Assembly (NCBI GenBank): GCA_011009095.1
Contig: VTPC01004674.1
Coordinates: forward strand, 1-64,000
Direction: 5' to 3'
DNA from: Ignelater luminosus
Taxonomy: Eukaryota > Arthropoda > Insecta > Coleoptera > Elateridae
Length of the DNA: 64,000 nucleotides
The notes below the pieces were generated by a model. That model did not search any database and was not told the origin of the DNA. It saw only the letters and a program-made list of their open reading frames with translations. Every line of letters begins with the position of its first letter. Positions within the stretch are counted from its first letter, which is position 1. A program made the position numbers and the translations under genes. This document shows positions 12,943 through 24,404 of this stretch, piece by piece.

Positions 12943-13214
12943 GTACCACAGACTAAATAAAGGTCAGATATTTCACTCCCTATTCCATCAATGTTCCCAT
13001 TTTTTGTCTCTGCACATTTACATTTGTAGCTCTGGGAGATTACCACGCCCACTCCTTTACGCGCGTTTTATGAAAAGTGCATACCAAGTTGTGCTGCTTG
13101 CGCAGTACATGTCAAAATAGCAAGCTCTGGGAGTTGCTTTGAGAGAAAGAGCAATAGAATCCACAAATTTATCGAAGTAAAATATCTGACCTTTATTTAA
13201 TCTGTGTTCGTACG
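12943..13214. repeat. Inverted-repeat element (~270 bp, MITE-like)
   Basis: The left arm (12,943-12,985) contains actaaataaaggtcagatat. The right arm (13,177-13,214) contains its reverse complement, atatctgacctttatttaat, with one mismatch. Inside, the string gctctgggag occurs twice in direct orientation (about 13,029 and 13,126). No transposase frame is present. It resembles a small non-autonomous element, but I could not define a target-site duplication. Confidence 0.6.
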
Positions 13215-14131
13215 TAAAAGTATATACATATACTCTGTCTTTTTTCTATAATTCCTGCTAAATTTTTGTCGTGTTGGTAACAATACCTTCTGAACACTAG
13301 AAGGTTTCATTATTAAAAAATGTTGGTAGTATGGTAGTATCAAAGAGACTGTTTATGTTTTTATTTGAAAACAAGGGTTAAATTGTCATTTAAAACAAGA
13401 AAACATGTCCGAGTTGCACTCTAGAAAAAGAAAAAATCTTTTAAATGCCAAATTGAAAAGATTGATTTTGAAATGCCAAGCACAATCCAAAACGTTCTCC
13501 TATTTTAAAGTTACCTTTGTTATTTGTTTGTTATTCAGAATAGAAATTTATTTTTCGTGTTAATTACTTCAATATGAATTGCAATGAAAATGATTTGCAC
13601 ATAAAAACAAATTTATTGCACAGTTTTCTCGTGAGAAATTTGTAACTAGAAGTAGTGACACTAACATAAATAAGTTTGGGGTATAACAATGCATCCAATT
13701 AAAATCCTAAAAATTTAAAATGGACTGAGATTATAGAAATAAGACAGGGTGTAGCCTACACGAATAACATACGCAAGGCCATGGTTTGAAAAGAACTTTC
13801 CTAGCGTATTTTTCCCAAAACAGTTACTACTGATTGAGTTAATGCGACTGAATAGCTAACATGAAATGAAACTAGGAAGTTACTTCAACACAGTATCCCT
13901 AACATATCGTAAATTAACTTTTGGCATCAGTTCACTAAATAGCTTAGGAGATGATATCACGAGACACCTACAAAATTATTTCTTTAGTTCGTTACATTAG
14001 CCACTACCGTGTTATTGACGGTAGAATAAACAGAAAAATCTTATTTTACATAACTTGTGCGTAACCCCCAAAAAAGCGAACTTTTAAATTTCACGATTTC
14101 ACCATATGTCCCAATAAATATAAAGTAAAAA

Positions 14132-14945
14132 ATGTCGAAGATTTTTACACCTACTAATCAAATACGCCTAACAAACGTTGCTGTAGTACGAATAAAGAAG
14201 GGAGGCAAGAGGTTTGAAATAGCCTGTTATCGAAATAAAGTTGTGTCATGGAGGAATGGAGTGTGAGTATTTATTTGGGTGATGATCCTAGTTTTATATT
14301 ACTATTTGCTGTTTTAGTGAAAAAGATATCGATGAAGTGTTACAAACTCATACGGTTTTTACTAACGTCTCCAAAGGCCAGGTAGCAAAGAAGGAAGATC
14401 TTCTGAAAGCATTTGGGAAAGATAATCATACAGAAATTTGCAAAGAAATCTTAACAAAAGGAGAATTACAAGTATCAGATAAAGAAAGACAAAATCAGTT
14501 GGATTCACAGTTGAAAGAAATTGCAACTTCTGTAGCTGATAAATGTATAAATCCTGAAATAAATCGCCCTTATCCAGTGGCAATGATAGAAAAAGCAATG
14601 AAAGAAGTTCATTATTCTGTAAAACCTAATCAGAGTGTTAAACAGCAGGCAATGCAAGTTATAAAACTTCTAAAAGAGAAATTCCCAATTGAAAGAGCAC
14701 AAATGAGATTACGAACATCTTTTCGGGGTAAGGAAAGTAAAAAGCTGCGAGAAAAATTAATAAATGCACCAACAGTTCGTTTTGAAGAAGAAAATAGAGA
14801 TGGTGATCTGCTAACTGTTACATTTCTTATTGATCCTGGACATTATAAAGAAGTTGATCAAATGTTGCAAGCAGAAACAAAAGGTGGAACAATGTTAGAA
14901 ATTTTATCATTTAAAGAAGTCCCAGTGAGCGACGAATATTTTTAG
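14132..14945 (+). CDS. SBDS: Ribosome maturation protein SBDS
   Basis: SBDS works with the GTPase EFL1 to release eIF6 (Tif6) from late cytoplasmic 60S subunits, which makes them able to join 40S. There are two exons, 14,132-14,262 and 14,318-14,945, with a 55-nt intron (GTGAGT...TTTTAG). The product has 252 residues; the human protein has 250. The N-terminus [20 protein letters not shown] is the conserved start of the FYSH domain (about residues 1-95), and the stretch [17 protein letters not shown] near residue 60-80 is also highly conserved. The middle helical domain carries [14 protein letters not shown] and the C-terminal domain is ferredoxin-like. Splicing gives NGVEKD across the junction, as in other SBDS proteins. 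An AATAAA follows at about 15,000. The copy looks intact. Confidence 0.98.
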
Positions 14946-14999
14946 AATAATGTTGCAGTTTGTAGTTTTTTTGTATAATTGTATATTGTATATTTAAAT

Positions 15000-15005
15000 T
15001 AATAA
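15000..15005 (+). terminator. Poly(A) signal of SBDS
   Basis: An AATAAA lies about 55 bp after the SBDS stop codon, in an AT-rich 3' UTR. Confidence 0.6.
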
Positions 15006-15059
15006 AGCTTTTGTAACCATACTAATAATAAATATTTACCAATATCAACAATCAGTCTT

Positions 15060-15550
15060 TTTAACATACTCGACTTTAGTGGATTAAGAAAGGAAAGTAA
15101 ACAAGCAACTTATAAGCACTAGGCATGAAAGTGAACAAGCAAAAACAAGATGCAACTGCAGTAACTAATGAAGGGAAGTTTAGAAAACTCGAGAAAAAAA
15201 ATGTAAAAATAGAAGTCTGGAAACACGAGCTTAGAGGATAGAAGAGGTTGAAGATTTGGTATATAGTGAAGTAGATAGAGCAAAGTAAGAGTTAGCAACA
15301 GAATTACTCGGATGGAAACATATTTTAAAGGTCTTCATATCCAAGATGGCAAAGTTTTGATGGTACAGGCAACTATAGCCCGGTTTTTTTTATTATAGAA
15401 TTCAGTGCAGGCTTTGATTTTGCCACATTTTTGTGCTGTATAACAAACATGCAGCAAATTCAAGTTTACAACCTAAAAACCAAAAATCACACACGTATTG
15501 ACAACTAATGTTTATGACCTTTTATGACAGACCCTTAACCTATAAATATA
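15060..15550. other. Intergenic, no gene seen
   Basis: This is AT- and purine-rich sequence without a long frame or a recognisable element. A palindrome-like pair (ttattatagaattca at about 15,391 and tgaattctataata near 15,884) flanks the MITE at 15,551 and may mark an older host element. Confidence 0.4.
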
Positions 15551-15819
15551 TACCGAGTGATTGTAAATGAATGAGGATGGTTTGAATTTGGCGCCACATT
15601 TAAATTATTTTCATGTTGGCACTACTTGTTTACTTTTTGCAATCTGTCAAATAATCTAATTATCTTTTTTGAGGTTATATATGACTGTGTTATTAAATTA
15701 TACTTTAAATCCTTTAAACAACACAGATTGCAAAAAGTAAACAAGTAGTGCCAACATAAAAATAATTTAAATGTGGCGCCAAATTCAAATCATCCTCACT
15801 CATTTACAATCACTCTGTA
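15551..15819. mobile_element. Palindromic MITE flanked by TA
   Basis: The left arm (about 15,553-15,647) and the right arm (about 15,724-15,817) are nearly perfect reverse complements over about 90 bp. Shared strings include tttggcgccacatttaaatt, ttggcactacttgttta and ctttttgcaatctgt. The ends read TA-CCGAGTGATTGTAAATGA and its complement followed by TA. There is no coding capacity. TA flanks and a fold-back structure fit a Tc1/mariner-type MITE. The RNA would form a long hairpin. Confidence 0.85.
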
Positions 15820-15829
15820 TTTAATAATT

Positions 15830-16850
15830 TTATTATTAGTAAACTTCAAAGTACACTGTTACAAAAATATGTCAAGGCCTATTTTGAATTCTATAATATA
15901 AAAATGCACTATACAATACAAATACCAAAATACCATGGTACGTTATGATCATTGTACAAAAAACAATCTGAGCCAAGAGCTAGGTACTAACAGTGGGTAG
16001 AGTACACATGAAAAGTTCACAAATCTGATAACTGCAAGTATTATTGATGTTGCTAATGACTGTGATGTGTTAGTAAAGGTTTGGAGAATAGATATGGCTC
16101 AACAAACATTTAACACTTGTTTGTCATTCTCAGCTGATGATCAGTAAATGAAGATTTACTGATAAAAGATAGCTCGATTGGTCTACAGTTAAATTCTCAA
16201 TAATGTGTTTCACATTATGCATTTGTTAGTAATGTAAAAATCCAAAAATGACATTAGGGAATGGCAAAAGGAGCCCGATTAAATATGGGAATGATGTAGG
16301 GACATAGGAACAGCCCTTAATTATGCATATCTGACTATGAATGATCAGATGAATGACAGTTGAAAAAATAGATGAAGTGCTAGCAAATAAAACTGTAAGA
16401 AGAATCCTTTCCTCAGAAGGAAAGAGAAAACATATGATATCCAGTTCAATAACTCTGCCAGTATCAACAAGAGATTTCTAAAACGCAACATGATAATAAT
16501 AGCATCACTGTGAGGATCAAGTTAAGAAAAGCAAGCATAAATCTACTGTCAATTCTGGGTCTGATGAAACACCTGAAATTAAAAAGTTTTCAATTTCCAT
16601 ATTCAAACTGGAACAGGTGCAGCCATATCAATAGTATATGACAAGGTCACGGTAAAGGTGGAATAGCACTGACTGAATGCACGACTAAAGAGCATCCTAA
16701 AGTAGAAAGCCAGCCTATGTAACTTCTGCCAAGAGTTATGGTCTTAGAAATACTGAAACAGTGATATTTCTTTATACAAGTAAAAGAAGGTCAAGAAATC
16801 TCCCAATGAAAGCAGCAAGCCTAGAGCAGTCAAGTGTTAGCTCAATTGTA
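15830..16850. other. Degenerate coding-like sequence of unknown origin
   Basis: Broken frames with moderately complex composition (for example KKSKHKSTVNSGSDETP around 16,530-16,570) suggest a decayed element. The end of this stretch (about 16,820-16,880) resembles 62,330-62,400, and both lead into a pyrimidine-rich tract. I cannot name the element. Confidence 0.35.
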
Positions 16851-16859
16851 CTAACTCAG

Positions 16860-17330
16860 TACCTTCATTTTCCATTTTTGTTTTCTGTACTTTTTTTAAA
16901 ATTTTTTTATGTACCTACTTTCCTTTTCCTCTTTATTTTCTTAATCCAACTCCATTCCTATTTTTCTTCCCTTTTTTGTTTTTATCTTCCTTTTTCCTTT
17001 TTGGTGATTTCCCTCTGTTATGTCTCTTTCTTCTTTTCTTATTACTTTGCTGTTATACTGATCTCTTTGTCTCTTTTGTTTTTCATTCTTTTGATGTCAT
17101 TGTTTTTCTTTCTCTGCTTTCTTATTTTTGCATTATCTTTTTTTCCTTCTTCTCTACTTCACCTGTCAAAGAAGTTTTGCTTTTTTCTTATGCTTTACAG
17201 CTTTTATTATTTTCTCAACTTATCATTTAGACACATTCAATATTCGTTTGATATCTTTGTTTTTTACTTATTTGTTTTCTTCAATTCTTATTTAACCTTG
17301 TTTTTTTATTTCTTGATTACCATAACAGTA
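16860..17330 (+). repeat. Polypyrimidine-rich tract (copy 1)
   Basis: For about 450 bp the plus strand is mostly T and C (runs such as tttttcttcccttttttg). This creates artificial Phe/Leu/Ser-rich open frames, which are not genes. A similar tract follows similar sequence at 62,390-62,880, so the tract seems to be part of a dispersed element. Confidence 0.7.
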
Positions 17331-17331
17331 T

Positions 17332-17726
17332 TTAACATGTTGACTGCCATGCTATTATCAGAAACCATTTTCATTAAAAGATTTATATAGATAGTAATAC
17401 TCCTGATCACAAGTTACTATATCATCATATAACACAGCATTTAACATGTTGTCCGCCATGCTATTATCAGAAACTCAGTCCCTGATGCCACCATTTTAAT
17501 TTCGTCACATTATTTCAGTACTTTTCCTTTTACAAATAAATGTTTTATTCTTTGATGCCAAAAAAATTTCTTATTCTTATTCCAGATGCCCACTGTCCAT
17601 CATTTGTATGTATTTTCTACATCAGACATTGCAGACCAGGTAACATTTAATGAGAGAATTCATGGTTGGCATCTGTGGTAAACCATCAATTACGAGCTAA
17701 CTTGCAGTTGGCAGTCAACATGTTAA
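17332..17726. mobile_element. TTAA-flanked MITE, piggyBac-like, with duplicated left end
   Basis: The left end is TTAACATGTTGACTGCCA (17,332). The right end is TGGCAGTCAACATGTTAA (to 17,726), its exact complement. TTAA target sites and C-rich short TIRs fit the piggyBac superfamily. A second left end, TTAACATGTTGTCCGCCATG, starts at 17,441 and repeats about 36 bp of the first, so the unit may be a 286-bp MITE with a 109-bp tandem copy of its left end. There is no transposase. Confidence 0.75.
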
Positions 17727-17862
17727 AGAACCAAAAAAGCATTTTTCTTTCGGAAAGACTTCTTGTGTGTGGACAAAAATAAGAGGATTGGTAGCTATCT
17801 GGAACTTGCTAAATTCTCAGAAAAATTCTCTAAAGGAATATTCTAAAGAAAGACTAGATGTA

Positions 17863-19000
17863 CGAGAGGAGTTTTTTATGTTATCTACCTAGCCATGAAA
17901 ACAATACACTATCGCGATAATTTTCTTGTGTCAAGTTTCTGTCACATTTTATAGCGTCATTTTCAAGTTTGGTTCCAATCGCTTAATATTTGGCATTTTT
18001 ATATTTTTTAAAAAGCGAAAATGAGTGAATTGAAACTTGAACACATAAGTGTCATAAAACTTCTATCGAAAGAAGGCAGTGGCCCAAAGAATATCCACGA
18101 GTGTATGGAGAAAATAGCCCATCCTATTTCCAAGTGACATATTGGTACAAGCAGTTCAGATGGGGCAGGGAATCCATTAATGATGACCCAAAGTGTGGAA
18201 GACCTCTGGATGTATGAACTGAAGAATCATCAACAAGGTTGAAGATTTGGTGTTGACTGACCACCGAGTAAAAGTTTCAGTTATTGTTAGCAAAATAGGA
18301 ATACCAGAAACGAGTGCTTTAAAAATTCTACACAAAGATTTAGGAATGAGCAAAGTGTCAGCACGATGAATTCCCCAGCTGCTCAGTCCTGAACAAAAAC
18401 TGTGTCGAGGACAAATTTGCGAGGAGAATTTGACTGCTTTATCCCAAGAATAGACTTCTTCTATAGAATTGTAACTGGGGATGAGACCACTAGGGCTTTC
18501 CACCTCCCAAGAAGGTGAAGATGCAATTTTCTGCGGGAAAAGTGATGGCTACAGTTTTCTGGGACGTGGAGGGGATTCTCTTAATTGAGTATATACCAGA
18601 AGGGTGTACAATAACGGAAAATGTGTACAAAGACACAATTAAGAACTTGAAGGCGGCTGTACGTGAAAAACCACCCCACAATTATGCTCAGAAAACTCTG
18701 CTTCTACACAACAACTGCAGAGTGCATAAAGCATGAATTGTTCAAGCAGTAGTCAATTAATCCGGCTTTGAGGAATTACAACATCCACCTTACAGTCCTG
18801 ACCTCCCCCATGTGACTATTATCTTTTTCCAAAACTCAAGAAACACTTTAGAGGACGTCGCTTTTTATCGAATGACGACTTAGAAAACGTTGGAATAAGT
18901 GTGTTAGTGTTAATGGTTCTTACGTTGAAAAATAAAATCTTGTTTGTTCTCCAACTTGTTGTTTTCATAGCTAGGTAGAAAACATAAAAAACTCCCCTTG
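17863..19000 (+). mobile_element. mariner element, full length but decayed
   Basis: Terminal inverted repeats of about 45 bp bound the element. The left one begins cgagaggagttttttatg and the right one ends in cataaaaaactccccttg. Both are flanked by TA (17,861-17,862 and 19,001-19,002), the mariner target site. The length of 1,138 bp is below the usual 1.25-1.3 kb, so some sequence has been lost. It encodes a broken transposase on the plus strand. Confidence 0.92.
18021..18900 (+). pseudogene. mariner transposase pseudogene
   Basis: Translation starts MSELKLEHISVIKLLSKEGS, a mariner N-terminal helix-turn-helix region, then shifts frame near 18,110 and carries several stops. Typical mariner blocks can be recognised: VTGDET (first catalytic Asp, about 18,474), LLHNNCRVH (about 18,703, where the second catalytic Asp expected in LLHDN is Asn), and YSPDLP followed by CDYYLFPKLK (about 18,790-18,840). 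This is the D,D34D arrangement with one Asp lost. The frame breaks mean no active enzyme can be made from this copy. Confidence 0.92.
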
Positions 19001-19002
19001 TA

Positions 19003-20225
19003 TCAAAACCACATCATGAAGTGATAAAGATAAATGATAACTACTCACTGTTAAACTTACCTAGAGAGAATGTGCTCCTATTAACCATTGATGAGGTCCC
19101 TAGATCCCTTTTGATTCTCATCTGAAACAGAAACTTTGATTTTTTTTTCAGCAGACGTTAACTTATACTTTGAGACTGCGACAGGTAAGTTTCATTGGCA
19201 CTATTTTGAAAATATATTAATTCCAAGATTTTTAAACAATTTGGAGAAACTCGGAAATTCTTTCTTCAAATCAATCAACTGCAAATTATGAGAATCATCA
19301 TCTTTTGCCTTCACAATTTCTAGAATATAACCAGTCTTTCGTAAAATCTAGCACTTTCCTGATGTTTATTACATCCTGTAGTTTGTACAAAACAGTCTCT
19401 GTTTTCTTGTTGGTGAATTATTTTTCTCTAAAGAAATTCTTGTAATTAGTTCTTTAGTACAAGACTTTGGATCTTAAAATACTTTAAAAAAAAAACTTAT
19501 ATTTTATATACAGTGTCATCAAAAAGAAAGGGAACACTCAATAACTTTTTTATCTTCCGATTGACAAAAAAACGGTTAAATAGTTTGTTCTCTATGAGCA
19601 TGTGTGCTATTTGGTGGCATTTTCAAATGTTTTTTTTTGCATTTTTGGTTGACACTGTATATTAAAATTAAAATCGGAAGAGAAAATAGTTTAACAAATT
19701 TGTTGTTTATAGAGAAAAAAAATTAACCTATTTTTAATAGAATAGTAGTACTACTAAGATTTTTAGTAGAACTTTATGAGCATAGCCATACGTCTTTATA
19801 AGGTGACTGAAATCAATCTTCAGAATTCCAGCGACCTTGACTCATTACTTTAGTACAACTATCTGTGATCAGATCAGTTAAACAAATAATTTTAAATAAG
19901 AGCAGCAGGATAAGAAACACTGAAGACGAAATGCTGCAGGATAGTAACCAAACTTTTTTAAATGCTTTATTCATACTCAAAACAAGATCAGTCATTTTGT
20001 GTATCTTAAAGACACCATAAAAATTGATTTCAAATAATTATAATATTTTATGAATTATAAATGTTCATTATATAATACAATATACAAAGCCGTTATCTAC
20101 AATACAACAGACAAGATATACTCCATGAAATCTTCAATTTCAGATTCTTCTAGCATACAAGACCCTAAAAATTATTGAACATGTTATGAACAGAACCACA
20201 TTAGAACATAAAATAATGGGAAAAA
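19003..20225. other. Intergenic, one small MITE candidate
   Basis: No gene is supported here. A 151-bp element is listed separately at 19,509. The minus-strand frame at 19,813-19,995 is hydrophobic but unsupported. Confidence 0.4.
19509..19659. mobile_element. Short TA-flanked MITE candidate
   Basis: TA-CAGTGTCATCAAAAAG at the left and TTTGGTTGACACTGTA at the right form short imperfect inverted ends bounded by TA. Inside, the string atcttccgattgac on the left is echoed in reverse near 19,673 (aatcggaagag), so the repeat may extend a little beyond the listed end. It fits a Tc1/mariner-type MITE. Confidence 0.5.
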
Positions 20226-21059
20226 TTACTGGGCTTGTATCTTCTCATCTGGTTTTGGGATATAAATGCTTTCCGTTCTTTGGTCCAATTTTGCTGCTAT
20301 GCGAGAAACAGTGAAAAGAAAATCAGATAAGCGATTTAGATAAATCTGTGCTTCTTTATCCAAACCGTCTTCTCGTACTAAAGGAACAACAACACGTTCA
20401 GTTCTACGACATATAGCCCTTGCTACATGTAAGGAAGCAGCTGCGATACCTCCACCCTAAAATTTAATGTAAAAATTGTTGCTATCTTTAAGGTTTACTA
20501 TTGTACTTACTGGAATAATATACTGCTCAGGGGGAGGCAATTCTTTAGAATATTCATGAATCCAATCTTCTAGTTCTTTTGTATAATTTGGAGGTATTGG
20601 CTTTTTATTCTTATCACTATACCGTGATATAGCTGTGCTTATATCTATAATCACAGTTTGTATTCTTTTTAATTTGTCTGTATATTCATGTTCACCTTCT
20701 TGAGCGTGTTCTCTGGCCATTCTTTAATAAAATATTCAAGATTTAGAGGAAGCTGTATATGTGTGACTGCAAGAAAAAGGATGTTGCTTACCCAATACAA
20801 CTCAATAACTCCTCTGTTGCGCCGATGGCATTAAAGATTTTACTGTCTTTTGCTAGAACTTCACCAGTTAACGTTTTAGAAGTGCCATTATCTCCATTTC
20901 TGCTAAACGTTTCAGGAACTGGTACCTCTGGAGGTTTTGAAGTACTGAAAAAATATTCATGATAATTTTGTTCAACGCAAAACATTTCTTCGCTTACCTT
21001 TTACAGTAACTTCTCATAAAGTACATGTGGCTTGTGTTAATTATTCTTTTAAAAACCAT
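20226..21059 (-). CDS. MMAB: Cob(I)alamin adenosyltransferase, mitochondrial
   Basis: The enzyme transfers the adenosyl group of ATP to cob(I)alamin to make adenosylcobalamin, the cofactor of methylmalonyl-CoA mutase in mitochondria. There are four exons on the minus strand: 21,059-20,998, 20,944-20,792, 20,721-20,511 and 20,456-20,226. All junctions are GT-AG and in phase, giving 218 residues. The N-terminus (MVFKRIINTSHMYFMRSYCK) is basic and looks like a mitochondrial presequence. Family blocks are KTLTGEVLAKDS, AIGATEELLSCIG, LEDWIHEYSKELPPPEQYIIPGGG, and the signature SLHVARAICRRTERVVVPL followed by YLNRLSDFLF. The PduO-type arginines in RAICRRTER are present. The human motif GTRDELSSAIG appears here as GATEELLSCIG, so a usually conserved Arg is changed. 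The copy otherwise looks intact. Confidence 0.96.
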
Positions 21060-21061
21060 TG

Positions 21062-24000
21062 TGGATAGGAAATTCGCTAATAATTACTAAATAAAAATAT
21101 TGACATTTGAGGTTATGTTATGTCACGTGACACTTGATAAATGTTAATATCCATATACTAGAGTCCCTTTATATACTTTGGAATGAATCAGACACGTCGA
21201 ACCTTACAATTTTAAATTATAATAAAGTTTCTCAATTTAGTTTATTTTATAAAATATTCCTTAAACACCGCATTATAGAGTGAATATCAACAAAAGGAAA
21301 ACTAAGCTTTCAGTAATTACTAATTTCTACAACCTATTTATTACATAAAACAGTTTTTACGTTAAGACTAACGATTTTCTTTTTTGATCTCAACAATTCA
21401 GATCATATAAATCAAGCAAATATAAAAGAAATATTAAAATTCAATCATATTCGACAATTTTGTCTCGACCATTTTAAAAAATATACTTAGGGCTCTTTAA
21501 TTAATGCTAATATACTTATTTTTATAGTACTTTAATTAAGATTCACTTTTCTCTCTAGGTTGTATATGATTGCACGCGACATTCACGGTTAGGGGTTTTG
21601 TGTTAAGGGAGGGCAACATATAATTTTGTAATTGGTAGTAGCCAAGACTTGATAAAAAAAACTCAAATAATTTATTAATATATTTTAATACAAGTGTGCT
21701 GTTACGCCACATTTTAGATGCGAAGCATGAGGTGCAAGCCCAGAGCTGAAAAAAACCGATTGCTTGAAAAGTGACAGCACACGTGTATCGAACAAGATTC
21801 TTTATCTACGACTGTTAAATAATGAGTCAACTATATAACATGCTCGTTAAGTAATATACCATTGTAATCGTTTACACAAAATGAGAAAATGCATTAATTT
21901 TACTGTAAATTTTGAGGTTAACTGACTGATGTCAAATTAGGTACATAAATGGAAAAACTTATTATATTTAGTTACAGAGTGTTTCACTTTATTTATGTTT
22001 GATGGATTTTAAACTTTGAATAAATAGTATACTACCGTTATAAAAGAGTTATTTATGCAGTTTTTGAATAACTAATTCTACTGCCATCAGTAGTCAGTCT
22101 ACTGCAATCAAGAATAAATACAAAAAATTGAAAAATCGTAGTAGACCTAGCTTTATCAAAAATGTTATTAAAGAAGTTGCTCAAAATCACTAAAATAACC
22201 CAAATACAAATTCTGATAAAAGAATTTTTATTTTTAATAATTAAAAATATTATGATATGCAAAATAAACCAAGAAGAATAATTGCGAAAAGTTGTTATTA
22301 ATAACAGAAAGCTGATCGAAAAGTACCTACATAAAATTTGATGGGGGTTTAGTGAAAAGGAATAAATTTTAGGTTTTTAAGATTATTTTTGTTGTTATAA
22401 TAATTAGTACAAAGTTACGTTATTTCATACTTAATTAATAAAAAATAAAAAAAATCAAGATTTTTTGATCAAAATTTAGATTTCGACTATTTTTGTGATT
22501 TAGGCAACTTTCCTTAATAACTTTTCCATAAAACCAGGCCTACTGTGATTTTTTTAATTTTCGTATAATAATTTTTTGATCATAGTAGACAAGTGGTAGC
22601 GCATTTGACCAAAACTTGAAATCAATCAAAAAGTAAATGACGAAGATATAGGAGTGCGAAGGCGAGAAGCGAAACACATTGTATATTACTTTTCATTTAT
22701 GTAGCTCACAAAAACATTACAAAATAGATATTTATTATTTAACAAGGACACAAAGTGATATTTTTTGGGGCTACTCAGGAATACTAGAGAACAAGGCAAA
22801 GAACGAACAGAGTTCGTTACCGCCGACGTGTTCGCAAAATCACTTTGGCCCGAATTAAACACAAAAATACTTTTTGGTAAACCTATACTTACGAATTTAA
22901 TAAGATATTAAATATTTATAATTTTGCATACATTTGCATTGCCTGTATTCGGTTGCTATGTGTTGCTTAGAAACAAAATAAAATTAGTTCGTAAAATATT
23001 AACAGTCCCTAAATAACTATTTTAGGAACTTGTTCCTAAAACAATTATTTTAGAGACTTACTTAGTTACATTAACAACTAGTTTTGAAGTAGGTTTATCA
23101 AAAAAATTAATTTTGGCATGAAACTGACGTTAAAGACAATTCGCGTTTCTAGCGCGTAATAACAGTATTGTTTTCAGGTTAAATGATTTTTAAAAATTAA
23201 ATTCAATTCTTATTAATATAATCACGAAATGGCCAAAAAATCTTTAAGAGCCTTTACATAAACCAAAAACAAACTGTTTGTAGCAAATTGATTTACCGTT
23301 ACATTCTTGCAGAGGATGTCTTGTTACTTTGGTGACTGATAATGAAAAGAGCGAGCAAGAGCAACGTGTATCTTTTAACTTGTAGCTCACCCCCATGCTC
23401 CATCCCCACTTATTCCCACGATGGTAAATTATTACCTATTGCCAACGACAAAATGGCCATATTCAAAAATAATAAAAATAAATACACTGACATATACATT
23501 CATAAATAGTCATTTTTCCCGCGACAGGGTGTAAAAGATGCATAGGTAATAAAGAATGTTATTTAAGTCCCAAGCTGTTGTTGCCCGTACTGCAGTGTAC
23601 ACAATTAACAATATATTTACACGTACACCGGCTAGAACTCATTTGTCTATAAAAAGGTCGTTTTACATTATACTTTTTTCGGCTAAACTATTTACTAAAC
23701 TACTTACTACACCAGGTTGTATTGAATTTAAATTTCCCGCCTTTATTTAGGAAATTTTAAATGTAGCTGCCAAAGTTGTTGCCAATGTCGCCAACATACT
23801 GTATTATAAATACATAAAAAATCCCGATTCTATAGATCAAAAGCGTCAAAGTTATTAGTTATAAAATGTTGGTACCACTGAAAATCGCTCTAATGCGCAA
23901 GTCTAGTATACAGACTTTGCTGAAAAATAGGACCGAACCTAGTTTTAAATCTAGAATCTAGCATGAAAACTTGGAAGCAATTGTTCTGATTTACATTATC

Positions 24001-24400
24001 CAAGTCGAGCTAGTTTTCAATTTAGTCAAAGTTCTAGACGAAAAGAAGTATAATGTAAAACGGCCTTTAAAATCTGGATATACCTATTTATTTTGTATAC
24101 ATGCCTGAATAAGGTCAACAAAAAGAATACGAAACGAGACAGCTGACACAAGCGATCACCCAAAGATATTATTATACCTTTTTCTTTCAGCTTCAAGAAT
24201 AGTTTTTCGTCTTCAAACTGGACTGGTATATTGGATTTACAATTACTCATATGGAAAGACATAAACTGGAAAAATTTAGTTAGTAAATATTCAGATAATT
24301 TTAATAAATTTCAGAAATCTAAAAACGTCATCATCATCAGTTTTTGTGATTATATTTTCTTTTCACCACTTCAAACAGTCATAGATTATCCAAACATTTC
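21062..24400. other. AT-rich intergenic DNA, one hairpin
   Basis: No gene can be supported. A small inverted repeat is listed at 21,688. At 22,580-22,610 gtggtagcgcatttgacc resembles a tRNA A-box region, but no B box follows. Around 23,390-23,800 composition is less AT-rich, with weak open frames that I do not recognise. Confidence 0.4.
21688..21788. repeat. 101-bp hairpin (inverted repeat)
   Basis: The arms are atacaagtgtgctgttac (21,688-21,705) and gtgacagcacacgtgtat (21,771-21,788), complementary at 16 of 18 positions. The loop of 65 bp is less AT-rich than its surroundings. It could be a very short MITE or a structured transcript. There is no obvious target-site duplication. Confidence 0.6.
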
Positions 24401-24404
24401 AAAC

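Noticed and set aside
16761-17390. 209-codon plus-strand open frame
   Set aside because: It lies in a T/C-rich tract, and the translation is almost only Phe, Leu, Ser, Tyr and Ile with no motif. The frame is explained by composition.
22575-22660. tRNA-like A box (gtggtagcgcatttgacc)
   Set aside because: No B box or acceptor stem follows at tRNA distance.
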